Source of the DNA: an uncultured Verrucomicrobiota bacterium
GTDB lineage: Bacteria; Verrucomicrobiota; Kiritimatiellia; CAIVKH01
Direction of reading: 5' to 3'
DNA: 64,000 nucleotides
NCBI GenBank assembly: GCA_937996795.1
Contig: CALKUH010000012.1
Coordinates: forward strand, 124,001-188,000
This document shows positions 16,293 to 24,422 of the stretch, piece after piece (the first letter of the stretch is position 1; the number at the start of each line of letters is the position of its first letter). The position numbers and the translations under genes are program-made. Under the pieces are notes generated by a model. That model worked only from the letters and a program-made list of their open reading frames with translations. It ran no database searches and had not been told where the DNA came from.

Positions 16293-17343
16293 CACGGCCA
16301 TCCTGCCGGCCCTGCTGGCCGCGCTGGCGCTGGGCGCCGGCTGCGCGGACCGCGCGCCGCGCCAGGTCGACTTCGTCGTCGGCACGGCCACCGCGCGCGT
16401 GGCCGTGGCGCGCGACAATCCGACCCAGCTGCCGACCGTGCAGACCGCCGCGCGGCGCGTGCTCGGCACGATGTGGGGCGAGTTCAACGAGCAGGACAAA
16501 CGGAGCGAACTCTACCGGATCAACCAACTCGCCGGCGCCTACAGCATCCAGGTCTCGTTCGATGTCTTCCGCGCCATCGACCTCGCGCACTACTACGGCA
16601 AACTGACCGGCAACGCCTATGACCTGACCGTGTCGCCGCTGCTGGCGGCGTGGGGCTTCACCGGCGACGTGCCGGCGGAGGAACCCGGCGAGGAGGAGCT
16701 CAATGCCCTGCGCGCGCTGGTCGGCCCGCAACACCTGCAGCTCTCGGAACAGGGCGCCCTCTCCATCCTCACGCCGGGCACGCACCTCGCGGCGGGCGAC
16801 CTGAAATTCGCCTATGGCGTGGACCTCGCGGCGCTCGACCTGCGGCGCCGTGAACTGATCCCGGCGCTGGTCGCCTGGGAGGATTTCGCACGGGCGATGG
16901 ATCGCCCCGCGCCGGGCGAGTCGTGGCGCGTCCCCGTTCGCAATCCCTTCGGCGGCGCGCCACTCGGATCGGTGGCGCTCGCGGACGGCGCGGCGCTCGC
17001 CGTGGCCGGGCTGTATGACCGCAGCGTCACCATCGGGCCGCGCCGGTACGGCGGGGTCCTTGATCCCCACACCGGGCGCCCCGCCGAAGGCACGGCGCTC
17101 GCCGCCGTGCGCGGGCCGACCTGCACCATGGCCCACGCGCTCGCACAGGCGCTGATCGTGCTGGGACTGGAACGCGGGAAGGACATCCTGCGCGAGTTTC
17201 CCGAATGCGAAGTCCTGCTCGTGCCTGACCGGCAACCGATTGAGCTGTGGGTCACACCGGGCTGGAAGGATCACTTCGAGCCGGGCGACGCCCACCGCGG
17301 TTCGCTGCGTGATTGGGAGGTCACGGCCTCCGCGTCGGACTAG
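16282..17343 (+). CDS. apbE: Divergent ApbE-family lipoprotein
   Basis: The 353-residue product begins with a lipoprotein signal whose lipobox is LGAGC, so it is anchored in the envelope. The fold-defining segments of ApbE flavin transferases are present, including NAYDLTVSPLLAAWGF and GGVLDPHTGRPAEG. Two functional motifs are altered. The usual glycine-rich KGYAVD segment reads KFAYGVD, and the Mg-binding ADA...T motif near the C-terminus reads AHALAQAL, with His and Gln where Asp and Thr are expected. It may bind FAD without efficient flavin transfer. It is coupled to the reductase gene upstream and converges with hisA. Confidence 0.78.
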   Translation: MKRNTAILPALLAALALGAGCADRAPRQVDFVVGTATARVAVARDNPTQLPTVQTAARRVLGTMWGEFNEQDKRSELYRINQLAGAYSIQVSFDVFRAIDLAHYYGKLTGNAYDLTVSPLLAAWGFTGDVPAEEPGEEELNALRALVGPQHLQLSEQGALSILTPGTHLAAGDLKFAYGVDLAALDLRRRELIPALVAWEDFARAMDRPAPGESWRVPVRNPFGGAPLGSVALADGAALAVAGLYDRSVTIGPRRYGGVLDPHTGRPAEGTALAAVRGPTCTMAHALAQALIVLGLERGKDILREFPECEVLLVPDRQPIELWVTPGWKDHFEPGDAHRGSLRDWEVTASASD

Positions 17344-17355
17344 TCCGCCGCGCCC

Positions 17356-18090
17356 TCAGGCCTTCGCCGCGGCGTTGAGTTCGGCGAGCGTCACGCGGCC
17401 TTCGTAGAGCGCCTTGCCGACCACCGCGCCGCCGAGATTCATCCGGCCCAGCGCGCGCAGCGCCTTCACATCCGCCACCGCGCTGACACCGCCGGACGCG
17501 AGCACCGTGCAGCGCACGGCCATGCACAACTCATCCATCGCCTGCGTATTCGCGCCGCCGAGCATGCCGTCCGTCGCCGTGTCGGTGCAGATCAGCGTCT
17601 GCACGCCGAGGTCCTGCGCCTGGCGCGCGAGATCCACCGCGCGCACGTTCGTCGTCTCCGTCCAGCCGCGGATTTGCACGTGCCCGCCGCGCGCGTCGAT
17701 GCCGACGGCGATTTTTTCGCCGTAACAGTCCACCAGCTTCCGCACCTGCTCCGGCTCCGCCCACGCGCGGGTGCCGAGCACGACGCGGAACGCGCCCGCC
17801 TCAAGCAGGCGCGCGACATCCGCATCCGTGCGCAACCCGCCGCCGACCTGCACGGGAACCTGCACCGACTGGATGATGCGGGTGATCAGCTCGTGCTGCA
17901 CCGACCGCCCCGAGAACGCGCCGTCGAGGTCCACGACATGCAACACCTCGGCGCCCTGCCCGACCCAATGCGCCGCCATCGCCACCGGGTCCTGGCCGTA
18001 CACGGTGACCGCATCGGCGCGCCCCTGCAGCAGGCGGACGCAATGCCCGCCCTTGAGGTCGATCGCCGGATATATCGTGAAACCCGTCAT
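17356..18090 (-). CDS. hisA: Phosphoribosyl-formimino-AICAR-phosphate isomerase HisA
   Basis: HisA (244 residues) catalyses the fourth step of histidine synthesis, an Amadori rearrangement of ProFAR. It shows the half-barrel duplication typical of HisA/HisF, with the catalytic acid positions in AIDLKGG and TDTATDGM and phosphate-binding loops in VGGGLR and ASGGVS. Its start overlaps the hisH stop by 4 bp. HisF is not in this window. Confidence 0.96.
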   Translation of the reverse strand: MTGFTIYPAIDLKGGHCVRLLQGRADAVTVYGQDPVAMAAHWVGQGAEVLHVVDLDGAFSGRSVQHELITRIIQSVQVPVQVGGGLRTDADVARLLEAGAFRVVLGTRAWAEPEQVRKLVDCYGEKIAVGIDARGGHVQIRGWTETTNVRAVDLARQAQDLGVQTLICTDTATDGMLGGANTQAMDELCMAVRCTVLASGGVSAVADVKALRALGRMNLGGAVVGKALYEGRVTLAELNAAAKA

Positions 18091-18716
18091 TGCGCCGCCG
18101 TCCTTTCATACGCCCAGTCCGCGAAATTCTGCAACAGCATCAACCCGACCTTCTGGCTCTTTTCCGGGTGGAACTGGATCGCCATCACGTTGTCGCGCCA
18201 GACCACCGCGCCGAACGGGCCGCCGTAGTCCGTCACGCCCACCACTTCCGGGCCGGTCGCCTCCGCACGGTAGGAGTGCACAAAGTAAAAATATGCCTCG
18301 TCCGGGATGCCGGGAAACAGCGGGCAGTCGCGGTTGGACTGGCGCACGCTGTTCCACCCGATCTGCGGAATCTTCAACCCAGGCTGTTCCGTAAAACGGC
18401 GGATGCGCCCCGGGAACACGCCGAGCCCCGGCACGTCGGGCGACTCCTCGCTGCCCTCATACAACGCCTGCAACCCGACGCAAATGCCGAGGAACGGACG
18501 TCCGCCCGCGATCCATTTTTTCACCGGCTCCTCAAAGCCGTGCGCGCGCAATTTTTGCAGGCAGTCGCCAAACGCGCCCACCCCGGGCAGCACCATCGCC
18601 TCGACGCCGCGCAACTCGTCCGGCTTCGTCACCACGCGCGCAGGCACCTCCAGGAAGCGAAACGCATTCGTCACGCTCCCGAGGTTGCCGGCTTCATAAT
18701 CGAGAATGCCAATCAT
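18087..18716 (-). CDS. hisH: Imidazole glycerol phosphate synthase subunit HisH
   Basis: This 209-residue class I glutamine amidotransferase feeds ammonia to HisF. The nucleophile is the Cys in LGICVGLQALYEGSEES, and the His-Glu partners are in AIQFHPEKS near the C-terminus. It is translationally coupled to hisA and lies 140 bp after hisB, with a repeat-rich spacer in between. Confidence 0.96.
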   Translation of the reverse strand: MIGILDYEAGNLGSVTNAFRFLEVPARVVTKPDELRGVEAMVLPGVGAFGDCLQKLRAHGFEEPVKKWIAGGRPFLGICVGLQALYEGSEESPDVPGLGVFPGRIRRFTEQPGLKIPQIGWNSVRQSNRDCPLFPGIPDEAYFYFVHSYRAEATGPEVVGVTDYGGPFGAVVWRDNVMAIQFHPEKSQKVGLMLLQNFADWAYERTAAQ

Positions 18717-18730
18717 AAGGTGGAAGACGG

Positions 18731-18850
18731 TGTCAGGTGTCGGGGTTCAGGCAGGAGAGCGTTACCGTTTGCAACGTCTGTAAAAACTTTTTTCGCGACT
18801 TTCAACGTCTGTAAAAACTTCTTCCCTGACACCCGAAACCCGACACCCTC
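18731..18850. repeat. Inverted repeat enclosing a paired 18-mer
   Basis: GTGTCAGGTGTCGGGGTTCAGG (18731-18752, written here only for orientation as GTGTCAGGTGTC...TTCAGG) faces CCCTGACACCCG...CCGACACC (18823-18847). Between them the 18-mer CAACGTCTGTAAAAACTT occurs twice, at 18772-18789 and 18803-18820, exactly 31 bp apart. The same pair with the same 31-bp spacing is at 28974-29019. It sits between hisB and hisH in the operon. Confidence 0.75.
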
Positions 18851-18856
18851 TTATCC

Positions 18857-19447
18857 TTACAAGGTGCCCTTGCTGGACGGCACGCCTTTGACGCGGGGGT
18901 TCAGCGTCGCGGCGGCGAGCAGCGCTTTGGCGACGCCCTTGAACACGCTTTCCAGCGCGTGGTGCGGCTCCTGGCCGTACTGCTGCGCGATGTGCAGGTT
19001 CATGCGGCCCTGCGTGACGAAACCGCGGAAGAATTCCTCCATCAGGTCCACGTCGAAATCGCGGATCTTCCGCTTCTTCGTCGCGAGCGAATAGACGAGG
19101 TACGGGCGGCCGCCGAGGTCCATCGCGACCTGGCACAGCGCCTCGTCCATCGGCACGAGGCTCCAGCCGTAGCGGTTGATGCCCTTCCGGTCGCCCAGCG
19201 CCTGGTTCAACGCCTCGCCGAGCGCGAGGCCGACGTCCTCCACCGTGTGGTGATAGTCCACATCGAGGTCGCCCTTCGCCTTCACGTTCAAATCGAGCAG
19301 CGCGTGCTTCGCGAGCAAATCGAGCATGTGGTCGAGGAACGCGATCCCGGTCTTGTTTTTATACACGCCGTCGCCATCGAGATTGAGGTCGATGACGATG
19401 TCGGTTTCCTTCGTTTTTCTATCAATTCGGGCCGTGCGTTTTTTCAT
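18857..19447 (-). CDS. hisB: Imidazoleglycerol-phosphate dehydratase HisB
   Basis: This 196-residue enzyme catalyses the dehydration step of histidine synthesis. The two manganese-binding motifs are visible: DYHHTVEDVGLALGEAL and, near the C-terminus, HHALESVFKGVAKAL. It is the monofunctional form, without the phosphatase domain of E. coli HisB. The ATG at 19447 gives the usual N-terminus; longer in-frame extensions run into the divergent CYTH gene. Confidence 0.96.
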   Translation of the reverse strand: MKKRTARIDRKTKETDIVIDLNLDGDGVYKNKTGIAFLDHMLDLLAKHALLDLNVKAKGDLDVDYHHTVEDVGLALGEALNQALGDRKGINRYGWSLVPMDEALCQVAMDLGGRPYLVYSLATKKRKIRDFDVDLMEEFFRGFVTQGRMNLHIAQQYGQEPHHALESVFKGVAKALLAAATLNPRVKGVPSSKGTL

Positions 19448-19493
19448 GACCGGGCTAGGATAGCGAAGTTCAACGCCCCGCCAAGCCCGAACC

Positions 19494-19964
19494 ATGAAAC
19501 AGGAAATCGAACGCAAGTTCCTCGTCCGCTCCGACGCCTGGCGCGCGGCGGCGGTGTCCGCGGAGCGGATGCGGCAGGGGTATTTGTGCTCGGAGGAGGC
19601 GCGGACGGTGCGGGTCCGGCTCGCGGGCGGTCGCGCGTGGATCACGATCAAGGGCCAGGGCGACGGCGCGGCGCGCGCGGAATACGAATATCCCATCCCG
19701 CCCGGCGACGCGACGGACCTGCTCGATCACCTCTGCCTGCCCGGCCAGATCGACAAGACGCGGCACCGTATCCCCTACGGCGGCCTGGTCTTCGAGGTGG
19801 ATGTCTTCCACGGCGACAACGAAGGCCTTCTGCTGGCCGAGGTGGAACTGCCCGCCACCGACACCGTGGTCGAACACCCGGCGTGGCTCGGCGAGGAAGT
19901 CACCGGCGATCCGCGCTATTTCAACGCCTACCTCGCCCGCCATCCGTTCACGACCTGGCGCTGA
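19494..19964 (+). CDS. CYTH-domain triphosphatase
   Basis: This 156-residue protein starts with the CYTH signature EIERKFLV. Alternating acidic and basic residues line the triphosphate tunnel: RMRQGYL, TVRVRL, TIKGQG, EYEYPIP, KTRHRI, FEVDVF and LAEVELP. Small stand-alone CYTH proteins are usually inorganic triphosphatases, sometimes class IV adenylate cyclases. The length and motif set favour a triphosphatase, but the activity is not proven. It is divergent from hisB, with 46 bp between the starts. Confidence 0.88.
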   Translation: MKQEIERKFLVRSDAWRAAAVSAERMRQGYLCSEEARTVRVRLAGGRAWITIKGQGDGAARAEYEYPIPPGDATDLLDHLCLPGQIDKTRHRIPYGGLVFEVDVFHGDNEGLLLAEVELPATDTVVEHPAWLGEEVTGDPRYFNAYLARHPFTTWR

Positions 19965-20008
19965 AGGCGCGCGGCCCCCTGCCGCGCCCGGCGTGCGCGG
20001 CTACAGAA

Positions 20009-21337
20009 TCAGGCCCGGATCAACGCGAGGATTTCGTCGCGGTGTTTCTTCATCTGGTCCGCGGTCTTCGCCTCGAGGTTGAGGCGGATGAGCGGCTCGG
20101 TGTTGGAGGAGCGGACGTTGAACCACCAGTCGGCGAACTCCACGGAGAAGCCGTCGAGTTCGATGACCTTGCCCTTGCTCGCATATTTTTCGCGCAGGCG
20201 CTGCAGCACGGCCTTGGTGTCGTGCACCTCGGAGTTGATTTCGCCGCTCGCGTGGTAGCGGCGGATCGGCTTCATCAGTTCCGACAGCGGCTGGCTGGAC
20301 TGGCTGAGCAGGTTCGCCACGTAGAGCGCGGCGAGCGCGGAGCTTTCGGTGAAGAAGTTGTCCTTGAAGTAGAAGTGGCCCGACAGCTCGCCCGCGAACA
20401 GGGCATCCGCCTCGCGCATCTGCTGTTTGATGAAGGCGTGGCCGACGCGCGACATCATCGGGCGGCCCTTGTGTTCGAGGATGACTTCCTTGACGGCCCA
20501 GCTTGAGCGCAGGTCGTAGAAAATCGCCGCGCCGGGGTGGCGGTCGAGCACCACCTGCGCGACGAGCGCGGTGATCATGTCGCTGGTCACGATCTGGCCC
20601 TTCTCGTCCATGAACCCGACGCGGTCCGCGTCGCCGTCGAAATAGAGGCCGAGGTCGTACTTGCCGTGCGTGATCTTGTGGCGCAGCGCTTCCCACGTCT
20701 CTTCGTGCAGCGGATTCGCCTCGTGGTTCGGGAAGGTGCCGTCGAGCGTGTCGAACAGCGGGTCGATCTCGAAATTCTTGAGGCCGCGCAGGACCTCGCC
20801 CTCCACGATGCCCATGCCGTTGCTGTAGTCGATCGCGACGCGCAGCGGGCGCTTCAGGTCGGCGAAGCCGCGGATGCGCTGGACGTAGGCGGGGATGATG
20901 TCGTGGCGGGACAGCGTGCCGCGGCGCGAGACGGGGGGAAACGCATTCGCGAGGGCGAGTTTCTCGATGTCCTTGATGCCCGTCGCGCCGCTGATCGGGA
21001 TGGCCTGTTCGCGGCACAGCTTGAACCCGTTCCATTCGCCGGGATTGTGCGACGCGGTCAGCATGATGCTCGCGTCGGCGCCGAGCGTGCCGTTGGCGTA
21101 GTAGCTCATCGGCGTGGAGACCATGCCGAGGTCCACCACGTCGGCCCCCTGCGTCATGATCCCGTCCGCCAGCGCCTGGAACAGCGGCTCCGAGTGCGGC
21201 CGCATGTCGCGCCCGACGATGACCTTCTTGCAGCCGAGGAACGTGACGAACGCGCGCCCGATCTTGCGCGCGAGGTCCTCGTTCAGGGTCTTGCCGTAGA
21301 TGCCGCGGATGTCATACGCCTTGAAAATACTCGACAT
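20009..21337 (-). CDS. Phosphomannomutase/phosphoglucomutase
   Basis: This 442-residue alpha-D-phosphohexomutase interconverts hexose 6- and 1-phosphates for sugar-nucleotide synthesis. The catalytic phosphoserine loop is TASHN, the magnesium loop is DGDADR, the sugar-binding loop is GELSGHFYF and the phosphate-binding loop is RSSNTEPLIRL. It is closest to the AlgC/ManB type. The ATG at 21337 is preceded by AGGAGAG at good distance, so the longer in-frame start at 21370 is rejected. Confidence 0.93.
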   Translation of the reverse strand: MSSIFKAYDIRGIYGKTLNEDLARKIGRAFVTFLGCKKVIVGRDMRPHSEPLFQALADGIMTQGADVVDLGMVSTPMSYYANGTLGADASIMLTASHNPGEWNGFKLCREQAIPISGATGIKDIEKLALANAFPPVSRRGTLSRHDIIPAYVQRIRGFADLKRPLRVAIDYSNGMGIVEGEVLRGLKNFEIDPLFDTLDGTFPNHEANPLHEETWEALRHKITHGKYDLGLYFDGDADRVGFMDEKGQIVTSDMITALVAQVVLDRHPGAAIFYDLRSSWAVKEVILEHKGRPMMSRVGHAFIKQQMREADALFAGELSGHFYFKDNFFTESSALAALYVANLLSQSSQPLSELMKPIRRYHASGEINSEVHDTKAVLQRLREKYASKGKVIELDGFSVEFADWWFNVRSSNTEPLIRLNLEAKTADQMKKHRDEILALIRA

Positions 21338-21437
21338 GGATATCTCTCCTTTGCGCCGTGGGGCGTCCAATGCCCCGCGACGTTAGCGGGCGCGGCACGA
21401 AGGGTTCAAGCGCGAAAGCCGGTTCTTGCGGGCGGGG

Positions 21438-22253
21438 TCAGCCGCGATAGCGGGCCCGCAACAGGTTCATCATGTGGACGTTGATGTCCCACTGGCTGGC
21501 GACGGGCTGCTGCGTGTACGGCAGCACCGGCAGGTAGGGCGGCGGGCCGAATTCCGGCGTGATCGTCAGGCGCGCGGCGCCGGTCGCCCGCTTGTGCGCG
21601 ACGCAGCGATCCCACCACGCGAGGTGCGCGTCGAGCGCGGTCTGCCACTCGGGCGCGCGCGGATCGCTCACCTGCGGGCCCTGCGCCCAGCCGACGCGCG
21701 CATGGATGTGGTCCACGTGCGGCACGACCGTCTGGATGAAATCCGCCTGGTCCTCCAGCAGCGACTCGGACACGCAGCACCAGTGGGACATGTCGAGCGC
21801 GATGCGCACGGACGGCTCGGCGCGAAGCAGTTCCGCCGTCCGCCACGCGGTGTGGCAGCAGCGGCCGCGGTGCGTCTCGTGCACGATCGGGAGGCCCGTC
21901 TCCGCGGCCACCGCCGACGCCCGCGCGAACACGCGGCGGTTCTCGTCCAGCGTAAACAGGTTCCGCCCCGTGTGGCTGTTGATGAACAGCGGATTAAAAC
22001 TCGCGGCATACCGCAGGCGCCGCTCGAACTGCGCGAGATGCGCGGACAGGTCGCGCATCTGGGTGTCCCAATGCTGCATGATGAGCTGGAGCCCCGCCTC
22101 GCGCGCGAGCGCGGCCAGGCGCTCCACGACCGGGTCCGGGTCGGTGGCCGCCAGTTCCACACCGTCATAACCGGCCTCGCGGACGCGTGAAACAAACACC
22201 TCCGGCGCAAGCGCCCCGGACCCCCAATGCGGACAAAAGAACACCAGCTTCAT
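21438..22253 (-). CDS. Sugar phosphate isomerase/epimerase-like TIM barrel
   Basis: This 271-residue protein belongs to the xylose-isomerase-like TIM-barrel superfamily. Metal-binding acid and histidine positions appear as EAGYDGVEL, IVHETHRGR, ALDMSHWC, DHIHARVG and ITPEFGP. Substrates in this group are diverse keto- and aldo-sugars, so no specific reaction can be assigned. It starts far from its neighbours and appears to be a single gene. Confidence 0.8.
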   Translation of the reverse strand: MKLVFFCPHWGSGALAPEVFVSRVREAGYDGVELAATDPDPVVERLAALAREAGLQLIMQHWDTQMRDLSAHLAQFERRLRYAASFNPLFINSHTGRNLFTLDENRRVFARASAVAAETGLPIVHETHRGRCCHTAWRTAELLRAEPSVRIALDMSHWCCVSESLLEDQADFIQTVVPHVDHIHARVGWAQGPQVSDPRAPEWQTALDAHLAWWDRCVAHKRATGAARLTITPEFGPPPYLPVLPYTQQPVASQWDINVHMMNLLRARYRG

Positions 22254-22335
22254 GTCAGGCCTCCTCGATGCCGGCGACTCTAAGCATTTCCCACCCTTCG
22301 TCCATCGCAGAACGACAAACCCACAACGGCGATGT

Positions 22336-22372
22336 TTGACTCTGTAAATAATAAAGGTATATTATTTATACC
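22336..22372 (+). promoter_or_regulatory. Promoter and operator of the brnTA operon
   Basis: TTGACT (22336-22341) and TATATT (22358-22363), 16 bp apart, form a good sigma-70-like promoter. Over the -10 lies the inverted repeat GGTATA-TTATT-TATACC (22356-22372), a likely BrnA operator. The ATG follows only 3 bp after the operator, with no ribosome-binding site, so the message may be nearly leaderless. The region is strikingly AT-rich. Confidence 0.6.
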
Positions 22373-22375
22373 AAC

Positions 22376-22636
22376 ATGGAATTTGAATACGACCCGGTAA
22401 AAAGCGCGAGCAACAAGAGAAAGCACGGTATTGACTTCATCGACGCGCAAGCGATATGGGCGGATGTTGACCGCCTGGAAATTCCAGGCATCAGCAAGGA
22501 CGAGCCGCGCGCGCTGGTGATTGGTCGTGTGAATGACAAGTGCTGGACCGCCGTCGTTACGAACAGGGCCGACAAGGTCCGGATCATATCTGTGCGCAGA
22601 TCAAGGTCCGGGGAGATCAAACTATATGAAAGCTAA
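22376..22636 (+). CDS. brnT: BrnT-family toxin
   Basis: This 86-residue protein has the BrnT hallmarks: EFEYDPVKSASNKRKHGIDF at the N-terminus, a central RALVIGRV strand and the terminal segment VRIISVRRSRSGE. BrnT is a RelE-fold ribonuclease neutralised by BrnA. It overlaps the following gene by 11 bp. The usual BrnT order, toxin before antitoxin, is kept. Confidence 0.9.
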   Translation: MEFEYDPVKSASNKRKHGIDFIDAQAIWADVDRLEIPGISKDEPRALVIGRVNDKCWTAVVTNRADKVRIISVRRSRSGEIKLYES

Positions 22637-22853
22637 GGAATTTGACGCCAAGTTTGAGCGAGGCGAAGACATGACCCCCTATCTGGATCTGACGAAAGCG
22701 CGCAGACCCGGGCAGGAACAGCGTCGCGTAAATGTCGATTTTCCCAACTGGATGATTCAGTCCCTTGATCGCGAGGCCCATCGGCTGGGCGTCACACGGC
22801 AATCGATCATCAAGGTGTGGATATCCGAGCGCCTGGCCCAAAAAACCGCCTGA
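22626..22853 (+). CDS. brnA: BrnA-like antitoxin
   Basis: This 75-residue protein has a short N-terminal toxin-binding part and a C-terminal ribbon-helix-helix DNA-binding domain (RRVNVDFPNWMIQSLDREA, then RLGVTRQSIIKVWISERL). It would autorepress through the operator upstream of brnT. Translation is coupled to brnT by an 11-bp overlap. Its stop lies 7 bp from the convergent glpD stop. Confidence 0.87.
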   Translation: MKAKEFDAKFERGEDMTPYLDLTKARRPGQEQRRVNVDFPNWMIQSLDREAHRLGVTRQSIIKVWISERLAQKTA

Positions 22854-22860
22854 AATCGCT

Positions 22861-24393
22861 TCACGGCAGGTAGCGGCGCGCGAGGCGGGTGTAGTGGGTC
22901 ACCTGCTCTTCCGCCCATGCCGCGTCGCGCCGCAGTTCGGTTGCGAGCAGGCGCGCGACGCACGGCGCGGCCTCGAGGCTGGCCCGGGCGTCCAGCAGCA
23001 GCGCGCGGGTGCGGCGCGCGAGCACGTCCTCGACCGTACGCGCCATTTCGTGGCGGGCCGCCCACACGACTTCCGCGCAGCGATACGGCAGGCGCGGATG
23101 CAGCATCGCCGCCCATGCGGGGCTTGACCGCGCGAGCGCCTCCACCGCGCCGGCGTCCGACCCATACACCGAAAGCGCGCCGAGCGGCGGGGCGGCCGTC
23201 CACCCGTGAATCCGCAGCGACTCGGTGCACGTGGCGCGCGCGGGCAGCCCGGCCGCCGGGGCGGCCCGGTCCACCACATCGGCGCCCATCTTCCGATAGG
23301 TCGTCCACTTGCCGCCCGTGACGGTGACGAGGCCTGACGGCGAGACCTCGATGTAATGCTCGCGCGAGAGCGCGGCGGTGGGCGATCCGCGCCGCGCGCT
23401 GAACAGCGGGCGCAAGCCGGCGAACATGCTCAACACGTCGCCGCGCTGTGGCGCCCGCTCCAAATAGCGCGCCGCGTGGCGCAACAGGTACTGGATTTCC
23501 GATTCGAGCGGGGCCGGCTCCAACGAGGCGCGCGTGACGGCGGTGTCCGTCGTGCCGAGCAGCACACGGTCGTGCCACGGCACGGCGAACAAGACGCGGC
23601 CATCCTCCGTGTGCGGCACCATGATCGCGCTCGTGCCGGGCAAAAACGAACGGTCCAGCACGAGGTGCACGCCCTGGCTCGGACGCGACAGCGGCGCGGC
23701 CGTGCGCTGGTCCATGCGGCGGATCGCATCGCTGAAAACGCCGGTGGCGTTGATCACGGCGCGCGCGCGGATTTCGATCAGCGGTCGCGCGGGGTCCTCC
23801 TCGTCGCGGACCACGACGCCGCACACGCGGCCCTTGCGCTTCAGCAGCCGCACGACTTTCATGTAATTGACCGGCACGCCGCCGAGGTCCGCGCAGGTGC
23901 GCGCGAGGCTCAACGCCAGCCGCGCGTCGTCGAACTGCGCGTCGTGGTAGATCACCCCGCCGCGCAGGCCGGCCGGCTTGACGGTCGGGATCCGCTCGAA
24001 CGTCTCCCGCCGCGTCAGCGAACGCGACGGCGCGATGCCGAGATCGCCCGCCAGCGCATCGTACATCTTGAAGCCAAGCCCGTAGAACGGGCCCTCCCAC
24101 CAGTCATAGTTCGGCACGACGAACCCGAGGTCCTGGACGAGGTGCGGCGCGAGCCGGCGCAGCAGCCCGCGCTCATGCAGCGCCTCGCGCACCAGCCCGA
24201 TGTGACCCTGGCGCAGATAGCGCACGCCCCCGTGGATCAGCTTCGTGCTGCGGCTCGACGTGCCTTTCGCGAAATCACACTGCTCCACGAGCGCCGTCGA
24301 ATAGCCGCGCGACGCCGCATCCACCGCCGCGCCCAATCCCGACGCGCCGCCGCCGATCACCAGCACGTCCCACTCGCGGGACGCGTCGCGCAA
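22861..24393 (-). CDS. glpD: Glycerol-3-phosphate dehydrogenase GlpD
   Basis: This FAD-dependent membrane-associated enzyme oxidises glycerol-3-phosphate to dihydroxyacetone phosphate and passes electrons to quinone. The FAD motif VLVIGGGASGLGAA is near the N-terminus, followed by GTSSRSTKLIHGGVRYL and, later, VTGGKWTTYRKM. The start is unclear. Homologues begin about ten residues before the TTG annotated here, where the frame has ACG at 24418-24420 (TNRDSHLKRLRD) in place of the expected ATG. AGAGG precedes that ACG, so it may be the real start. The gene follows glpK in the same operon, almost without a gap. Confidence 0.93.
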   Translation of the reverse strand: MRDASREWDVLVIGGGASGLGAAVDAASRGYSTALVEQCDFAKGTSSRSTKLIHGGVRYLRQGHIGLVREALHERGLLRRLAPHLVQDLGFVVPNYDWWEGPFYGLGFKMYDALAGDLGIAPSRSLTRRETFERIPTVKPAGLRGGVIYHDAQFDDARLALSLARTCADLGGVPVNYMKVVRLLKRKGRVCGVVVRDEEDPARPLIEIRARAVINATGVFSDAIRRMDQRTAAPLSRPSQGVHLVLDRSFLPGTSAIMVPHTEDGRVLFAVPWHDRVLLGTTDTAVTRASLEPAPLESEIQYLLRHAARYLERAPQRGDVLSMFAGLRPLFSARRGSPTAALSREHYIEVSPSGLVTVTGGKWTTYRKMGADVVDRAAPAAGLPARATCTESLRIHGWTAAPPLGALSVYGSDAGAVEALARSSPAWAAMLHPRLPYRCAEVVWAARHEMARTVEDVLARRTRALLLDARASLEAAPCVARLLATELRRDAAWAEEQVTHYTRLARRYLP

Positions 24394-24422
24394 CCGCTTC
24401 AGATGGGAATCACGATTCGTGG

